64,000 nt of DNA from Halogranum gelatinilyticum (lineage in GTDB: Archaea; Halobacteriota; Halobacteria; Halobacteriales; Haloferacaceae): contig NZ_FNHL01000002.1 of NCBI RefSeq assembly GCF_900103715.1, forward strand, positions 868,001-932,000, written 5' to 3'. The notes under the pieces were generated by a model. It saw nothing but the letters and a program-made list of their open reading frames with translations, had not been told where the DNA came from and did no database searches. Shown piece after piece: positions 17,618-26,920 of this stretch. Position 1 is the first letter of the stretch; each line of letters starts with the position of its first letter. Made by a program: the position numbers and the translations under genes.

Positions 17618-18763
17618 TCACACCGACCGACGGAGTTCGCGCTGAATCTCGATTGCGGCGAAGAACGAGCCTTGCGAGACGGTGCCGACGACCTCGCCCC
17701 CCGACTCGACGAGCGCGTCGTCGACACCGCGCTGCCCGAGGTCGACGAGCGTCTCGAAGGCGTCGGCCGCGGCGTCGACGCGGACGGGGGGTTCGGCGAC
17801 GACGAGGTCGTCGAGGCGGGTCGTCTCGTACGCGTCCCGCGGCAGGTCCCGGAGGTCCTCGAGGCGGACGACGCCGACGACCCCCGTGTCGTCGACGACT
17901 GGCACCGAGAGTCGGTGGCGGCTGAGCATCGTCGTCACGAGCGTCGCCACCGTGTCGTCGGGACCGAGCGTCGTCGTCACGGGGTCCATCACGTCGGCGA
18001 CGGACAGCCCGTCGAGCAGGTCGTCGAGGACGGTCACCCGCGCCTCGCTCTTGGCCGCGCTGTAGACGAACAGCGCGACGAGGATGAGCACCGGATTGAA
18101 CAGGAGGACGCCGAGGACGGCGAAGACGAGCGCGAAGGTGACGCCGAGGCTGGCGGCGATGCGGGTGGCGACGCCGTAGGGGCGGTTCCGGGCGAGGAGT
18201 GCCCGCAGCACCCGCCCGCCGTCCATCGGAAACGCGGGCAGGAGGTTGAACAGCGCGAGCGTCACGTTGACGACGGCGAGCCAGCCCGCGACGAAGACGG
18301 CCACCGGAAACCGCCCGGGGACGACCTGGACGAGACCGGCGCAAGCGACACCCACGAGGACGCTCGTGGCCGGGCCGGCCAGTGCGATCCAGAACTCGCG
18401 GTCCCACTCGCGGGGGATGCGGTCGAAGCGGGCCAACCCCCCGAATATCCAGAGCGTGATCGACTCGGTGTGGAGACCGTAGCGACGCGCGACCAGCGCG
18501 TGGCCGAGTTCGTGGACCGTGACGCCCGCGAAGAGACCGAGCGCGGCGAGCGAGCCGACGAGCCACGGTGTCCAGCCGACAGTGAGTGCCGCGACGTCGA
18601 CGGGCTGGGGGGCGAACCGGTCGATGACACTCGCATAGAGGGCGATCTGCCCGCCACTGCCGACGAGCCACGCGAGGACCGGGAGGAAGACGACGAGCGA
18701 GAGGTTGACCCGGATGGGGATCCCCCACAGCCGCACGACCGTGAAACTCCGCATAGTCGACAT
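17618..18763 (-). CDS. Site-2 protease family (M50) metalloprotease with CBS domains
   Basis: A 381-residue integral membrane zinc protease. HELGH at 84-88 gives the zinc and catalytic residues and LLPAFPMDGG near 175-183 gives the third ligand Asp181. About six membrane helices fill residues 18-235, followed by two CBS motifs (about 255-375: VADVMDPVTTTLGPDD, GVVRLEDLRDL, VSQGSFFAAIE). Family members cut membrane segments of regulators within the membrane. The CBS pair, which binds adenosine-type nucleotides in many proteins, suggests energy-state control. Start is ATG 18763; a second ATG three codons on is possible. Likely in an operon with the anchored protein downstream. Confidence 0.9.
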   Translation of the reverse strand: MSTMRSFTVVRLWGIPIRVNLSLVVFLPVLAWLVGSGGQIALYASVIDRFAPQPVDVAALTVGWTPWLVGSLAALGLFAGVTVHELGHALVARRYGLHTESITLWIFGGLARFDRIPREWDREFWIALAGPATSVLVGVACAGLVQVVPGRFPVAVFVAGWLAVVNVTLALFNLLPAFPMDGGRVLRALLARNRPYGVATRIAASLGVTFALVFAVLGVLLFNPVLILVALFVYSAAKSEARVTVLDDLLDGLSVADVMDPVTTTLGPDDTVATLVTTMLSRHRLSVPVVDDTGVVGVVRLEDLRDLPRDAYETTRLDDLVVAEPPVRVDAAADAFETLVDLGQRGVDDALVESGGEVVGTVSQGSFFAAIEIQRELRRSV

Positions 18764-18836
18764 AGGTACTCAGGGGAGATAACGGCAGAGGCGGTCGGCG
18801 GGCCTCTCGGGAGTGGTCAGGACCCCGAGACAGCCG

Positions 18837-19523
18837 CTACAGCCGCTTGCTCCGCGAGGTAACCACGTCGAGACCGGGGCTGTAGTGGTAGACCGGGTCG
18901 GCGTCCGGCGTGCGAAAGCCGTGGGAGGCGAGCAGCGTGTCCGTCGTCACGTCGGCGGCTGCCAGATACAGCGTCCACGGCTCGTGGTCGACGTCGGTGT
19001 ACCGCATCGAACCGTCCTGTGCCTCCGTGTAGAAGCGGTAGCGTTCGACGAGAAACTCGGTGAAGGGGTCGTCGGGGGCGGCGACCGGCGCGCCTGTCGG
19101 CCAGTAGGTCGCCTCGTAGTGGGCGGGCCGCGAGCCGGGGTGGAGCCGTCGGCTGCGGAACCGGACGCGGTCCGCTTCGACTTGCAATGAGATGCGGGCG
19201 TAGTAGTACGGCAGATGGTGGAACAGCCGCGCGCCGACGACGCTCGACACGCCCTGGGCGTCGAGACTGAAGAAGTAGACGCTGGGGACGCCGTCGCGGG
19301 TGACGTACGTCCGGACGTTGAGTTCGGGGAGCCGGATACCGAACGCCTCGGGGACGCCCTTCGGCCGGACGGCGACGTTGGTGAAGGGGACGACCGAGAG
19401 CCACGCCGACCCGTCGTACGTGTCGGCGTCGAGTCCCGGCGGGAGATGGGCGTCCATCACGTCGGGGTCGACCGGCCAATTCTCGAACAGGAGGTGTCGC
19501 CACCCCATCTCCAGCGGGACCAT
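18837..19523 (-). CDS. YqjF/DUF2071 family protein
   Basis: A 228-residue soluble protein matching the DUF2071 (YqjF-like) family. FENWPVDPDVMDAHLPPGL, ELNVRTYVTRDG and GVYFFSLDA-like strands (here SVYFFSLDAQ) are the recognisable blocks, and the fold resembles acetoacetate-decarboxylase-like beta cones. Biochemical function unknown. It is divergent from the ZIP transporter gene at 19645 with a 121-bp shared promoter region, and 73 bp upstream of the site-2 protease gene on the same strand. Start ATG 19523; an internal ATG at codon 6 would remove only MVPLE. Confidence 0.85.
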   Translation of the reverse strand: MVPLEMGWRHLLFENWPVDPDVMDAHLPPGLDADTYDGSAWLSVVPFTNVAVRPKGVPEAFGIRLPELNVRTYVTRDGVPSVYFFSLDAQGVSSVVGARLFHHLPYYYARISLQVEADRVRFRSRRLHPGSRPAHYEATYWPTGAPVAAPDDPFTEFLVERYRFYTEAQDGSMRYTDVDHEPWTLYLAAADVTTDTLLASHGFRTPDADPVYHYSPGLDVVTSRSKRL

Positions 19524-19644
19524 GCAGAGGCTCCGTCGGTGAGCGGCAAAGCCCTTTGGTCGGTGTGGGAGGTCGCCAACTCAACATTGATACGGCTGGG
19601 TAGTGTCGGGATTCTGTACGACAGATGAGACGTGACCAGACGAG

Positions 19645-20481
19645 GTGGCTTCGGTGGTAGTCGAGGAGTTCATGCGACTGTTCGGCTCGAACCCGGTCGT
19701 CCACGGACTGGTCGGTGGGGTCGTCATCGCGCTGCTCAACCTCCTGGGCGCGTCGCTGGTCTTCGTCTGGCGGAATCCCTCGGCGCGGGCGATGGACGGG
19801 ACGCTCGGCTTCGCCGCCGGGGTGATGCTCGCCGCGAGCTTCACGAGCCTCATCATCCCCGGCATCGAGACGTACTCCAACGGCAACCCGCTCCCGGTCC
19901 TCTTCGGGGTCGCACTCGGCGCGCTCTTCTTGGACCGCTCGGACAAGCTCGTGCCGCACGCGCACTATCTGCTCTCGGGACGGCGTCGGGCGGACGCCGC
20001 GAACCCCGATACCGACCTCCCGGTCGACGACGAGCGGCTCGCCGGCGTCGTGCTGTTCATCCTCGCCATCACGCTCCACAACATGCCCGAAGGGCTGGCC
20101 GTCGGCGTCGGCTTCGGCAGCGGCGACCTGGAGACGGCCATCCCGCTCATGCTCGCCATCGGTATCCAGAACATCCCTGAGGGATTGGCCGTCTCGGTGG
20201 CGGCCATCAACGCCGGACTGGACAAGCGGTTCTACGCCGCGTTCGCGGGCATCCGGTCGGGCGTCGTCGAGATTCCGCTCGCCGTGCTCGGCGCGTACGC
20301 GGTCCAGACCGTGTCGGCACTCCTGCCCTACGCGATGGGGTTCGCCGCGGGCGCGATGCTGTTCGTCATCAGCGACGAGATCGTCCCCGAGACCCACGCG
20401 AAGGGCCACGAACGCGTCGCGACGCTCGGGACCATCTTCGGCGTCATCGTGATGCTCTATCTCGACATCTCGCTCGGCTAA
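19645..20481 (+). CDS. ZIP family metal transporter
   Basis: A 278-residue membrane protein with about eight helices. HNMPEG and QNIPEG, in the fourth and fifth helices, are the paired metal-site motifs of ZIP (zinc/iron-regulated) transporters; the second has Gln instead of His. The large cytoplasmic loop around residues 100-135 is Asp/Arg-rich. Members import Zn2+, Fe2+ or Mn2+ into the cytoplasm. Start taken as GTG 19645; ATG 19672 would also leave the first helix intact. No regulator is adjacent, and it stands between the divergent DUF2071 gene and aglF. Confidence 0.88.
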   Translation: MASVVVEEFMRLFGSNPVVHGLVGGVVIALLNLLGASLVFVWRNPSARAMDGTLGFAAGVMLAASFTSLIIPGIETYSNGNPLPVLFGVALGALFLDRSDKLVPHAHYLLSGRRRADAANPDTDLPVDDERLAGVVLFILAITLHNMPEGLAVGVGFGSGDLETAIPLMLAIGIQNIPEGLAVSVAAINAGLDKRFYAAFAGIRSGVVEIPLAVLGAYAVQTVSALLPYAMGFAAGAMLFVISDEIVPETHAKGHERVATLGTIFGVIVMLYLDISLG

Positions 20482-20578
20482 TACCCGACGAGTGTCGCGA
20501 CGAGGACGCTGCGGACGACCCGTTCGGCGGTTATCCACCGTGTAACGAAACCCGTGTCTCGCGTCCGCTAGGGCATCT

Positions 20579-21328
20579 ATGAAAGCCGTCGTGCTCGCAG
20601 CAGGAGAGGGAACCCGACTCCGACCCCTGACAGAAGACAGACCGAAGGCACTCGTCGAAGTCGACGGCGACCCGCTTCTCACCCACTGTTTCGAGGAGCT
20701 TCGGGCACTCGGTGCCGAGGAGTTCGTCGTCGTCGTCGGCTACCGCGCCGAACAGATCATCGAACACTACGGTGACGAGTTCAGGGGAATCCCCATCACC
20801 TACACCCACCAGCGCGAGCAACTCGGTCTCGCGCACGCCCTGTTGACCGTCGAACCCCACATCGACGATGAGTTCATGCTGATGCTCGGCGACAACGTCT
20901 TCCGGGCGAACCTCGACGCCGTCGTCGCGGTCCAGACGGAGTCGGACGTCGACGCCGCCTTCCTCGTCGAGGAGGTCCCGTTCTCGGAGGCCTCGCGCTA
21001 CGGCGTCTGCGTCACCAACGACGCGGGCGAAATCGTCGACGTGGTCGAGAAGCCCGAGGAGCCGCCGTCGAATCTCGTGATGACGGGGTTCTACACCTTC
21101 TCACCGGCTATCTTCCACGCCTGCCATCTCGTCCAGCCCTCCGACCGCGGCGAGTACGAACTGCCGGACGCCATCGACCTCCTGATTCGCAGTGGTCGGT
21201 CGATCCGCGCCATCCCGCTGGACGGCTGGCGGATCGACGTGGGCTACCCCGAGAACCGTGACGAGGCCGAACGCCGGGTTCGTGCCGAACGGCCCACAAC
21301 GCGGCAGGCCGAAGCGATAGAGGACTGA
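20579..21328 (+). CDS. aglF: Glucose-1-phosphate uridylyltransferase-type AglF
   Basis: A 249-residue nucleotidyltransferase. GEGTRLRPLT at the N terminus is the nucleotide-binding loop, PKALVEVDG holds the Lys, MLGDNVF carries the metal Asp, and VVEKPEEPPSNL and DVGYPENRDE are conserved. The sequence is recognisably the haloarchaeal AglF type (UTP plus glucose-1-phosphate to UDP-glucose for S-layer N-glycosylation in Haloferax volcanii). No hexapeptide tail is present, unlike the GlmU-like genes here. It is upstream of glmM on the opposite strand and, with aglM at 23874, supplies UDP-glucuronate precursors. Sugar specificity could differ. Confidence 0.85.
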   Translation: MKAVVLAAGEGTRLRPLTEDRPKALVEVDGDPLLTHCFEELRALGAEEFVVVVGYRAEQIIEHYGDEFRGIPITYTHQREQLGLAHALLTVEPHIDDEFMLMLGDNVFRANLDAVVAVQTESDVDAAFLVEEVPFSEASRYGVCVTNDAGEIVDVVEKPEEPPSNLVMTGFYTFSPAIFHACHLVQPSDRGEYELPDAIDLLIRSGRSIRAIPLDGWRIDVGYPENRDEAERRVRAERPTTRQAEAIED

Positions 21329-21422
21329 CGACGCCTGCGGGACAGCTGCTGCGACGACCCGACTCCTTCTCTCCCCACTAGTACGGTGGATTCGTATTTC
21401 TACGTGCGAGACCCGCTGCGTC

Positions 21423-21491
21423 CCCACGCACGAGACACAGTGGTCCCACACACGAGACACGCAGCATTCCCACGCACGAAGCACCCACACA
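21423..21491. repeat. Imperfect 22-24-bp repeats in a convergent spacer
   Basis: Three related copies begin CCCAC(G/A)CACGA at 21423, 21445 and 21469, with GACAC or GCAC shared after them. They lie in the 361-bp convergent gap between aglF and glmM. No credible gene is seen in this gap. Confidence 0.55.
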
Positions 21492-21689
21492 CGCCGCACA
21501 GGCCACGCTATCCGGGATACCCTTCTGGTGTCTCCGCTGTCCGGGGCACTAACGACAGCCGTGGCTCTGCGAGAAGTAAGGGTTCCGGGGTGACTGCCGT
21601 TCGTTATGGCACGCGAACCGGTCAGTCGCGGGGCCCGGAACAAGTAAGATTACCCATCGAAAGAATATAAAGTCTCTCCCGTCAGGGGG

Positions 21690-23006
21690 TTAGACTCGGA
21701 CCCGCGCCGTGCTGACGAGCGAGCGCGCCTCCTCTAAGAGTTCCGTCGCCCGCTCCGGGTCTTGAGCCTCCGCAGTCAGTCGAATCAACGGCTCCGTCCC
21801 GCTGGCGCGGACGAGGAACCAGCCGTCGTCGGTGTCGACGCGGACGCCGTCGGTCGCCGTCACCGTGTCGTACTCCGAGAGCACGCGGCCGACGACGCCG
21901 TCCATCACACGGTCGGGGTTGTCGAGGCGGAGGTTCTCACGTTTCGTCGTGTAGCCGTCGAAGCCCGCCAGGAGCCCGGAGAGCGACCCCTCACAGGAGA
22001 CGAGACTGGCGAGCTTGCAGGCCGCGTAGTGGCCGTCGGGGCAGAGCGTCTCGTGGGGCCAGATCCACGCGCCGCTGGGTTCGCCGCCGAAGACGACGTC
22101 CGGGTCGGTCGCACGCGCGGCGATGTGGACATCGCCGACGGGCGTGTAGACGACCTCGCCGCCGACGCCGCTGACGATGTCGCTGACGAGCAGGCTGGTG
22201 TCGATGGGGACGGCGACGAGGTCGCCCTCCGAGACCGCCTCGCGGCCGAACAGCGCGAGGAGCGCGTCGCCGGGGACGAACGTGCCGTCGTCGGTCACGG
22301 CGACCATCCGGTCGGAGTCGCCGTCGTGGGCGATGCCGAAGAGGGCGTCGGTGGCGGCGACTGTCTCGCGGAGCCGGTGGCAGGTCTCGGCGGTCGGCTC
22401 GCTCCTGCGGGAGGGGAACCGGCCGTCGGGCTGGGCGTTCAGCGTGTCGACGGTGCAGCCGAGTTCGTACAGCGCGTCGACCGTGACGCGGCCCGTGCCG
22501 TTACCGAGGTCGACGACCACTGGCACGTCCATCGGCTCGAAGCTGTCGACGAGATGGGCGACGTGGCGGTCGGCGGCGTCGTCGACGACGCGTTCGGTGC
22601 CGAAGGCGTCCCAGTCGGCGACGCGGTGGCCGTTTCCGATGACGTCGGTGACGATCTTTCGACTCTGTGCCCGGTCGAACGCCTGCCCGGAGGGGTTCCA
22701 GAACTTCAGCCCGTTGTCGGGCGCGGGGTTGTGCGAGGCGGTGACGGCGATGCCGAGGTCCGCGTCCAGCCAGCCGACGCTGCGGGCGATAGTGGGCGTG
22801 GAGGCGACACCGAGTCGAATCACGTCGACGCCGCACTCCCGCAGGCCGACGCTGACGGCGTCGGCGAGGAGGCCGCCGCTCGTCCGGACGTCCTGGCCGA
22901 TGACGACGGTATCAGCACCGTTGGCGACGGCGCGGCCGATACGGAGGGCTAGCTCAGCGGTGACGGTCGTTCCGACGGGACCCCTGATCCCGCTCGTTCC
23001 AAACAT
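21690..23006 (-). CDS. glmM: Phosphoglucosamine mutase / phosphohexomutase GlmM
   Basis: A 438-residue alpha-D-phosphohexomutase. MFGTSGIRG begins the fold, TASHNP with phospho-Ser91 is the active-site loop, DGDSDR is the metal loop, GGEPSGAWI the sugar-binding loop and RASGTEPLIR the phosphate-binding loop. It interconverts glucosamine-6-P and glucosamine-1-P (or Glc/Man phosphates), between GlmS and GlmU in UDP-GlcNAc synthesis. glmS and two GlmU-like genes are in the same window. It lies convergent to aglF and upstream of the HalOD1 gene's strand neighbour. GlmM versus phosphomannomutase is not separable from sequence alone, but the short loop is GlmM-like. Confidence 0.82.
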   Translation of the reverse strand: MFGTSGIRGPVGTTVTAELALRIGRAVANGADTVVIGQDVRTSGGLLADAVSVGLRECGVDVIRLGVASTPTIARSVGWLDADLGIAVTASHNPAPDNGLKFWNPSGQAFDRAQSRKIVTDVIGNGHRVADWDAFGTERVVDDAADRHVAHLVDSFEPMDVPVVVDLGNGTGRVTVDALYELGCTVDTLNAQPDGRFPSRRSEPTAETCHRLRETVAATDALFGIAHDGDSDRMVAVTDDGTFVPGDALLALFGREAVSEGDLVAVPIDTSLLVSDIVSGVGGEVVYTPVGDVHIAARATDPDVVFGGEPSGAWIWPHETLCPDGHYAACKLASLVSCEGSLSGLLAGFDGYTTKRENLRLDNPDRVMDGVVGRVLSEYDTVTATDGVRVDTDDGWFLVRASGTEPLIRLTAEAQDPERATELLEEARSLVSTARVRV

Positions 23007-23083
23007 GGCTCACGTAGCCGGGCAGAAGCGATTAGTATAGGCGGCATAACCGGACTGTCCGGGTCAGTCCGAGTCAATCCGGG

Positions 23084-23413
23084 TTAGTCCGTGTGGGCCA
23101 CGCCCCGTACTTCTTCGACGAGTGTGATCGAGAGGCAGCCGTCGCCGCCGACGGTCACCGTACAGCCCGCATACCGGAAAGTCAGCAGACGGGGCGTCGT
23201 CCCGTCCGGCGGTGACCCGAAGAGCGCGTCAAGTGCGTCCGTCTCGATACAGTCCGCCAGCGGGGGCAGGGCGGTCGGTTGACGGCCCGTGACGGCCGCG
23301 ACCGCGTCGACGACGGCGAGGCTCACCGACTCGCTCCACTCGTACGCCGTTTCGTGCGTTGAGCGGCTGCTCGTCGCGTCACCGTCGTCCCAGTCGTCGC
23401 TGAATCCTCCCAT
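23084..23413 (-). CDS. Stand-alone HalOD1 output-domain protein
   Basis: A 109-residue acidic protein made of little more than one HalOD1 domain: YEWSESVSLAVVDAVA at its start, PPLADCIETDALDALF in the middle and LTFRYAGCTVTVGGDG near the end. HalOD1 is a haloarchaeal output domain normally found at the C terminus of response regulators, but small single-domain versions are frequent. The biochemical output is unknown. It sits 78 bp upstream of glmM on the same strand, so the two may be co-transcribed. Start ATG at 23413. Confidence 0.8.
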   Translation of the reverse strand: MGGFSDDWDDGDATSSRSTHETAYEWSESVSLAVVDAVAAVTGRQPTALPPLADCIETDALDALFGSPPDGTTPRLLTFRYAGCTVTVGGDGCLSITLVEEVRGVAHTD

Positions 23414-23707
23414 GAGTTCGTCTCGTCACCCCTCCGAGAGATGTCGCGATATCGACCGACGGAGGGTTGTAGGCATAAGTACGGGGTACCACGTTATCGT
23501 TCGGCACTCCCTATGATATAGCGTCTCCCCCGTCTCTCGGTTTTCACCGAACGTATATCCGGACGGTCGTGCCGAGAAACAGATCGCCGAAACCCGCAGA
23601 CGAGAGCCAGTGCCGCGGGGAAACGTCGCGATGCGTCACCGGGAGGGTGTGGCTGCCGTCGTGAACGATCTCCCACTGGTATATCCTCTCGCTACGTGTA
23701 GTGCACA

Positions 23708-23869
23708 ATGAGTACCGGCATCCGTGTTCCGCGACAGCCTCCCCGCCGGCAGTCGCTCTCGACTGTCTTTCCGGGGTTCGCCCCGAACGCCCCGAAGCGG
23801 AACGTTCTCGTCCTCCTCGGCTACCTCTTCGGCCTCTTGCTCGCCGTGAACCTCCTCGCGCTCTTGTAG
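23708..23869 (+). CDS. 53-residue membrane miniprotein
   Basis: An ATG frame with a TAG stop encodes 53 residues. A basic, Pro/Arg-rich cytoplasmic head (about 1-31, including FPGFAPNAPKRN) is followed by one hydrophobic helix, VLVLLGYLFGLLLAVNLLA. It ends 4 bp before the convergent stop of aglM. I believe similar miniproteins recur in haloarchaea next to this gene but cannot confirm it. The 23414-23707 stretch holds an AT-rich promoter region for it and no other gene. Confidence 0.6.
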   Translation: MSTGIRVPRQPPRRQSLSTVFPGFAPNAPKRNVLVLLGYLFGLLLAVNLLALL

Positions 23870-23873
23870 CGGC

Positions 23874-25166
23874 TTACCAGGTCAACCCCTCGTACGTCAG
23901 TCCCTCGCGACGCCCGACAACGTGGCGGCCGTCGACGACCACGGGTCGCGCCATGGTGTCGAACTCCTCGTCCAACGCCGCGAACTCGTCCCAGTCGGTG
24001 ACGACGACGGCCCCGTGGGCGTCCCGCAACGCCTCGGCCGCGCTGTCGGCGTACGTGATGTCGGGGAACCGCTCGCGCATCCGGTCGGCCGCGACGGGGT
24101 CGTAGCCGACGACGTCGGCACCGCGGTCGAGCAGTCCCTGGATGACCGGGATGGCTCGCGACTCGCGGATGTCGTCGGTGCCGGGCTTGAACGACAGGCC
24201 GAGCACCGCCACGCGCTGCCCCGCGACGTCGCCATGGTCGTCGAGCAGGGAGAGGAGCCGCTCGGGCTGGCGGTCGTTGACGGCGACGGCGGCCTTCAGC
24301 AGTTGGGCGTCGTAGCCGACCTCGTCTGCGGCGGCGATCAGTGCCGCGACGTCCTTCGGGAAGCACGACCCGCCCCAGCCCACACCGGAGTTCAGGAACT
24401 GCGAGCCGATGCGGTCGTCGAGTCCGATGGCGTCGGCGACCTCGTAGGCGTCGATGCCGTACTCCTTGCAGATGTTGCCCAACTCGTTCATCAGGCTGAT
24501 CTTCGCCGCGAGGAAGGCGTTGTTGGCGTATTTGATGATCTCCGCTTCGTTCAAGCCTGTTTCGACGACGTGAGTGTCCGTCGTCTCCGTCAGCGGGCGG
24601 TAGAGTTCTCGGAGCGTGGCGAACGCCGCCTCGCGCTCCGCCCCGAAGACGATCTTGTCGGGATCGAGGAAGTCAGAGACGGCGTGGCCCTCTCGCAGAA
24701 ATTCGGGGTTCATCGCGACATCGATTCCCTCGCCCAACTGCTTGCCGCTGGCTTCGACCAGGACGGGCGCGACCCGCTCGGCGGTCGTTCCGGGGACGAC
24801 GGTACTCTTGACGACGACGAGATGTTCGCCGTCCTTCTCGCGGAGTGCCTCCCCGAGCGACTCCGTCCCCATCTCGACGAGGCTCGTGTCGATGCTGCCG
24901 TCCTTGCGGGAGGGCGTCGGCAGCGCGATGAACGTCACGTCGGTGTCGCGGACGGCCGCGTAGTCCGTCGTCGCGCGGAGCCGGTTGCCCGCGTGTTCGG
25001 CGACGAGGTCGGCGAGACCGGGTTCGTGGATGGGGGCCTCGCCGGCGTTGATTCGGTCGACGACCGACTCGTCGACGTCGATTGCGGTGACCGTGTGGCC
25101 GAGGTCCGCCAGACACGCCGCGAGCGTCGTGCCGACGTAGCCACTGCCGATGATGCTGACCTTCAC
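23874..25166 (-). CDS. aglM: UDP-glucose 6-dehydrogenase AglM
   Basis: A 430-residue UDP-sugar dehydrogenase. The Rossmann NAD loop is [12 protein letters not shown] at the N terminus, the conserved [15 protein letters not shown] follows near 80-95, [10 protein letters not shown] and [13 protein letters not shown] are the substrate-domain signatures, and the catalytic Cys lies in [10 protein letters not shown] near residue 257. [17 protein letters not shown] opens the C-terminal domain. It oxidises UDP-glucose to UDP-glucuronate; AglM does this for the Haloferax N-glycan. Aligning with the aglF gene 2.5 kb away, the two form a route from glucose-1-P to UDP-GlcA. A different UDP-sugar dehydrogenase is at 48688-50097. 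Confidence 0.88.
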   Translation of the reverse strand: MKVSIIGSGYVGTTLAACLADLGHTVTAIDVDESVVDRINAGEAPIHEPGLADLVAEHAGNRLRATTDYAAVRDTDVTFIALPTPSRKDGSIDTSLVEMGTESLGEALREKDGEHLVVVKSTVVPGTTAERVAPVLVEASGKQLGEGIDVAMNPEFLREGHAVSDFLDPDKIVFGAEREAAFATLRELYRPLTETTDTHVVETGLNEAEIIKYANNAFLAAKISLMNELGNICKEYGIDAYEVADAIGLDDRIGSQFLNSGVGWGGSCFPKDVAALIAAADEVGYDAQLLKAAVAVNDRQPERLLSLLDDHGDVAGQRVAVLGLSFKPGTDDIRESRAIPVIQGLLDRGADVVGYDPVAADRMRERFPDITYADSAAEALRDAHGAVVVTDWDEFAALDEEFDTMARPVVVDGRHVVGRREGLTYEGLTW

Positions 25167-25314
25167 TGTCGGAGAATGACACCGTCCGCTCGGTTGAAGC
25201 TTTCGTCAGTTCGGCGTCGCCGGCGGGCGGTAGTCACCGAATAACCCCCGACCACCGGCTTCTTTACCTCGCCGACCGCCGAGTGAACCGACGCGTCGGC
25301 GACACGAATCCACC

Positions 25315-25476
25315 ATGAACCTCCTCGACCGCTACCCCGTCTTCCTCGCGACCGTCCTCGCGGGGGTGCTCTACGGTCTCGGCCAGCTGGCCGCCCGCGA
25401 GCTGGGGCTGGACCCGGTCGTCGGCTTCGTTCTGGCTGGACTCGCCATCCTCGTCGCGTGGCAGGTCAGCCAGTGA
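25315..25476 (+). CDS. 53-residue two-helix membrane miniprotein
   Basis: ATG frame of 53 residues with TGA stop. Hydrophobic segments VFLATVLAGVLYGL (about 9-22) and VVGFVLAGLAILVAW (about 35-49) are separated by a short loop AARELGLDP, with no charged tail. It starts 148 bp from the divergent aglM gene. I judge it a real gene from the amphipathic, codon-periodic composition and the clean start, but the function is unknown. Confidence 0.6.
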   Translation: MNLLDRYPVFLATVLAGVLYGLGQLAARELGLDPVVGFVLAGLAILVAWQVSQ

Positions 25477-25526
25477 CGTCGGCGCGCTTGAACAGTACCG
25501 CCTTCGTGGCCGTCGTCGCCAGCGTG

Positions 25527-25598
25527 ACGTTCGAGGCGTTCGGGGTGTTCGAGGCGTTCGAAGCGTTCGGGGCGTTCGAGGCGTTCGGGGCGTTCGGA
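25527..25598. repeat. 9-bp tandem array (GCGTTCGRG), 8 units
   Basis: Eight contiguous 9-bp units of GCGTTCG(A/G)(G/A), mostly alternating GCGTTCGAG and GCGTTCGGG, lie in the convergent spacer between the 53-residue miniprotein and the GMP-reductase-like gene. The remaining bases of this 204-bp spacer hold nothing recognisable. Confidence 0.85.
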
Positions 25599-25680
25599 GG
25601 GGCTGATGGTGAATTCGACAGTAGGTGGCTGGCGAACCGCACACTCCCCCGTCAGGGGGAAGCAGGCGTCCGAGAGCGAC

Positions 25681-26757
25681 TTACTGCAGAATAGGTGCTT
25701 CTTCTTGCTCGTCTGTCTCGACATCGTCGCCGCCGAGGAAGACCTGGTGTGCGCCCTCGCGTTCTTGGGCACTCGCGGCGACGCGGATGAACTCTGCCTT
25801 CTCGCGGGCCTCGGCGACCGTGTGGCCGCCGCAGTAGCTGACGCCCGAGCGGATGCCAGCGAGGAACTCCTCGACGAGCGGCGCGACGGGACCCTTGTAC
25901 GGCGTCAGGCCTTCGACGCCCTCGTCGGCGTCGGGGGTGAGGTCCTTGTCCGTCCGGTTCTCGTTGGCCGCCGTGGAGGCCATGCCGCGCGAGTGCTTGA
26001 ACTGCTCTTCGCCCACGTCGACGACCGCGCCGGGTGCCTCGTCGGTGCCGGCGAAGAAACTGCCCATCATCACGGTGTCGGCACCGGCCATCAGTGCCTT
26101 CGCGGCGTCGCCGGAGGTCCGAATCCCGCCGTCGGCGACGACGGTGATTCCGAGGTCGTGAGCGGTGGTCGAACAGTCGTCGACCGCCGTGAGTTGGGGC
26201 GTGCCCGCGCCAGCGACCTGCCGGGTCGTGCAGTGCGAGCCGGGACCGACGCCGACCTTGACGGCGTCAGCACCCGCCGCGTAGAGGTCTTCGACCGCCT
26301 GCGGTGTGACGACGTTGCCGACGACGAGATCCGTCGAAAACTCGCTGTCGAGCGTCTCGACGGCGTCGAGACAGGCCTCCATGTGGCCGTGGGCGACGTC
26401 GACGGTGAGCGCGTCGACACCCGCGTCGACGAGCGCGGCGGCTCGCTCGCGGTAGTCCTCGTTGATGCCGACGGCCGCGGTGACCTGCTCGCCCGCTTGC
26501 TCGACGCGACGGACCTGCGCGGCCTGTTCTTCGATGCTCAGAAAGCGGTGGATAGTGCCGATGCCGCCGAGTTCCGAGAGCGTGGTTGCCAACTCGGCCT
26601 CGGTCACGGTGTCCATCGCCGCGCTCACGAGCGGCGTGTCGAGTTCGACGCTCGGCGTGAGCTGGCTCGTCAGATCCACGTCGCTCCGGCTGTCGACCGG
26701 GGAGCGTTGCGGTATCAACAGTACGTCGCCGTACGAGAGTCCGGTTCTTACGTCCAT
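25681..26757 (-). CDS. GMP reductase-like / IMPDH-family oxidoreductase without CBS
   Basis: A 358-residue TIM-barrel enzyme of the IMP dehydrogenase/GMP reductase family. [12 protein letters not shown] near 46-57 is typical. [11 protein letters not shown] at 169-179 holds the catalytic Cys176. The next segments [27 protein letters not shown] and [11 protein letters not shown] match the family. It lacks the CBS pair of canonical IMPDH, so GMP reductase (GMP to IMP) is more likely, but not certain. The residue before Cys is His where Ile or Val is common. Divergent from hpt, 163 bp apart; together they would handle purine salvage. Confidence 0.82.
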   Translation of the reverse strand: MDVRTGLSYGDVLLIPQRSPVDSRSDVDLTSQLTPSVELDTPLVSAAMDTVTEAELATTLSELGGIGTIHRFLSIEEQAAQVRRVEQAGEQVTAAVGINEDYRERAAALVDAGVDALTVDVAHGHMEACLDAVETLDSEFSTDLVVGNVVTPQAVEDLYAAGADAVKVGVGPGSHCTTRQVAGAGTPQLTAVDDCSTTAHDLGITVVADGGIRTSGDAAKALMAGADTVMMGSFFAGTDEAPGAVVDVGEEQFKHSRGMASTAANENRTDKDLTPDADEGVEGLTPYKGPVAPLVEEFLAGIRSGVSYCGGHTVAEAREKAEFIRVAASAQEREGAHQVFLGGDDVETDEQEEAPILQ

Positions 26758-26920
26758 GATGACCCCTTCTCTCGAAACTGGAGCGGAGACTTATCGCTAC
26801 CGATTCGTTCCGACGCCACCGCGTCCCGTCTCTCGCGCTCGGTGTCTCGTTCTCCGTGGGCGGTGTTCGAAGCGACGGACGACCCCACGACGTTTTACTC
26901 ACTCCTCGTGAACGGCCCAC

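Noticed and set aside
18817-20682. A 621-codon open frame on the minus strand
   Set aside because: Antisense to the ZIP gene and in the wrong frame for the DUF2071 gene; Arg/Asp-rich without any motif.
21386-21670. A 94-codon frame between aglF and glmM
   Set aside because: Composition is His/Arg/Pro/Thr-rich, it coincides with imperfect repeats, and it has no motif.
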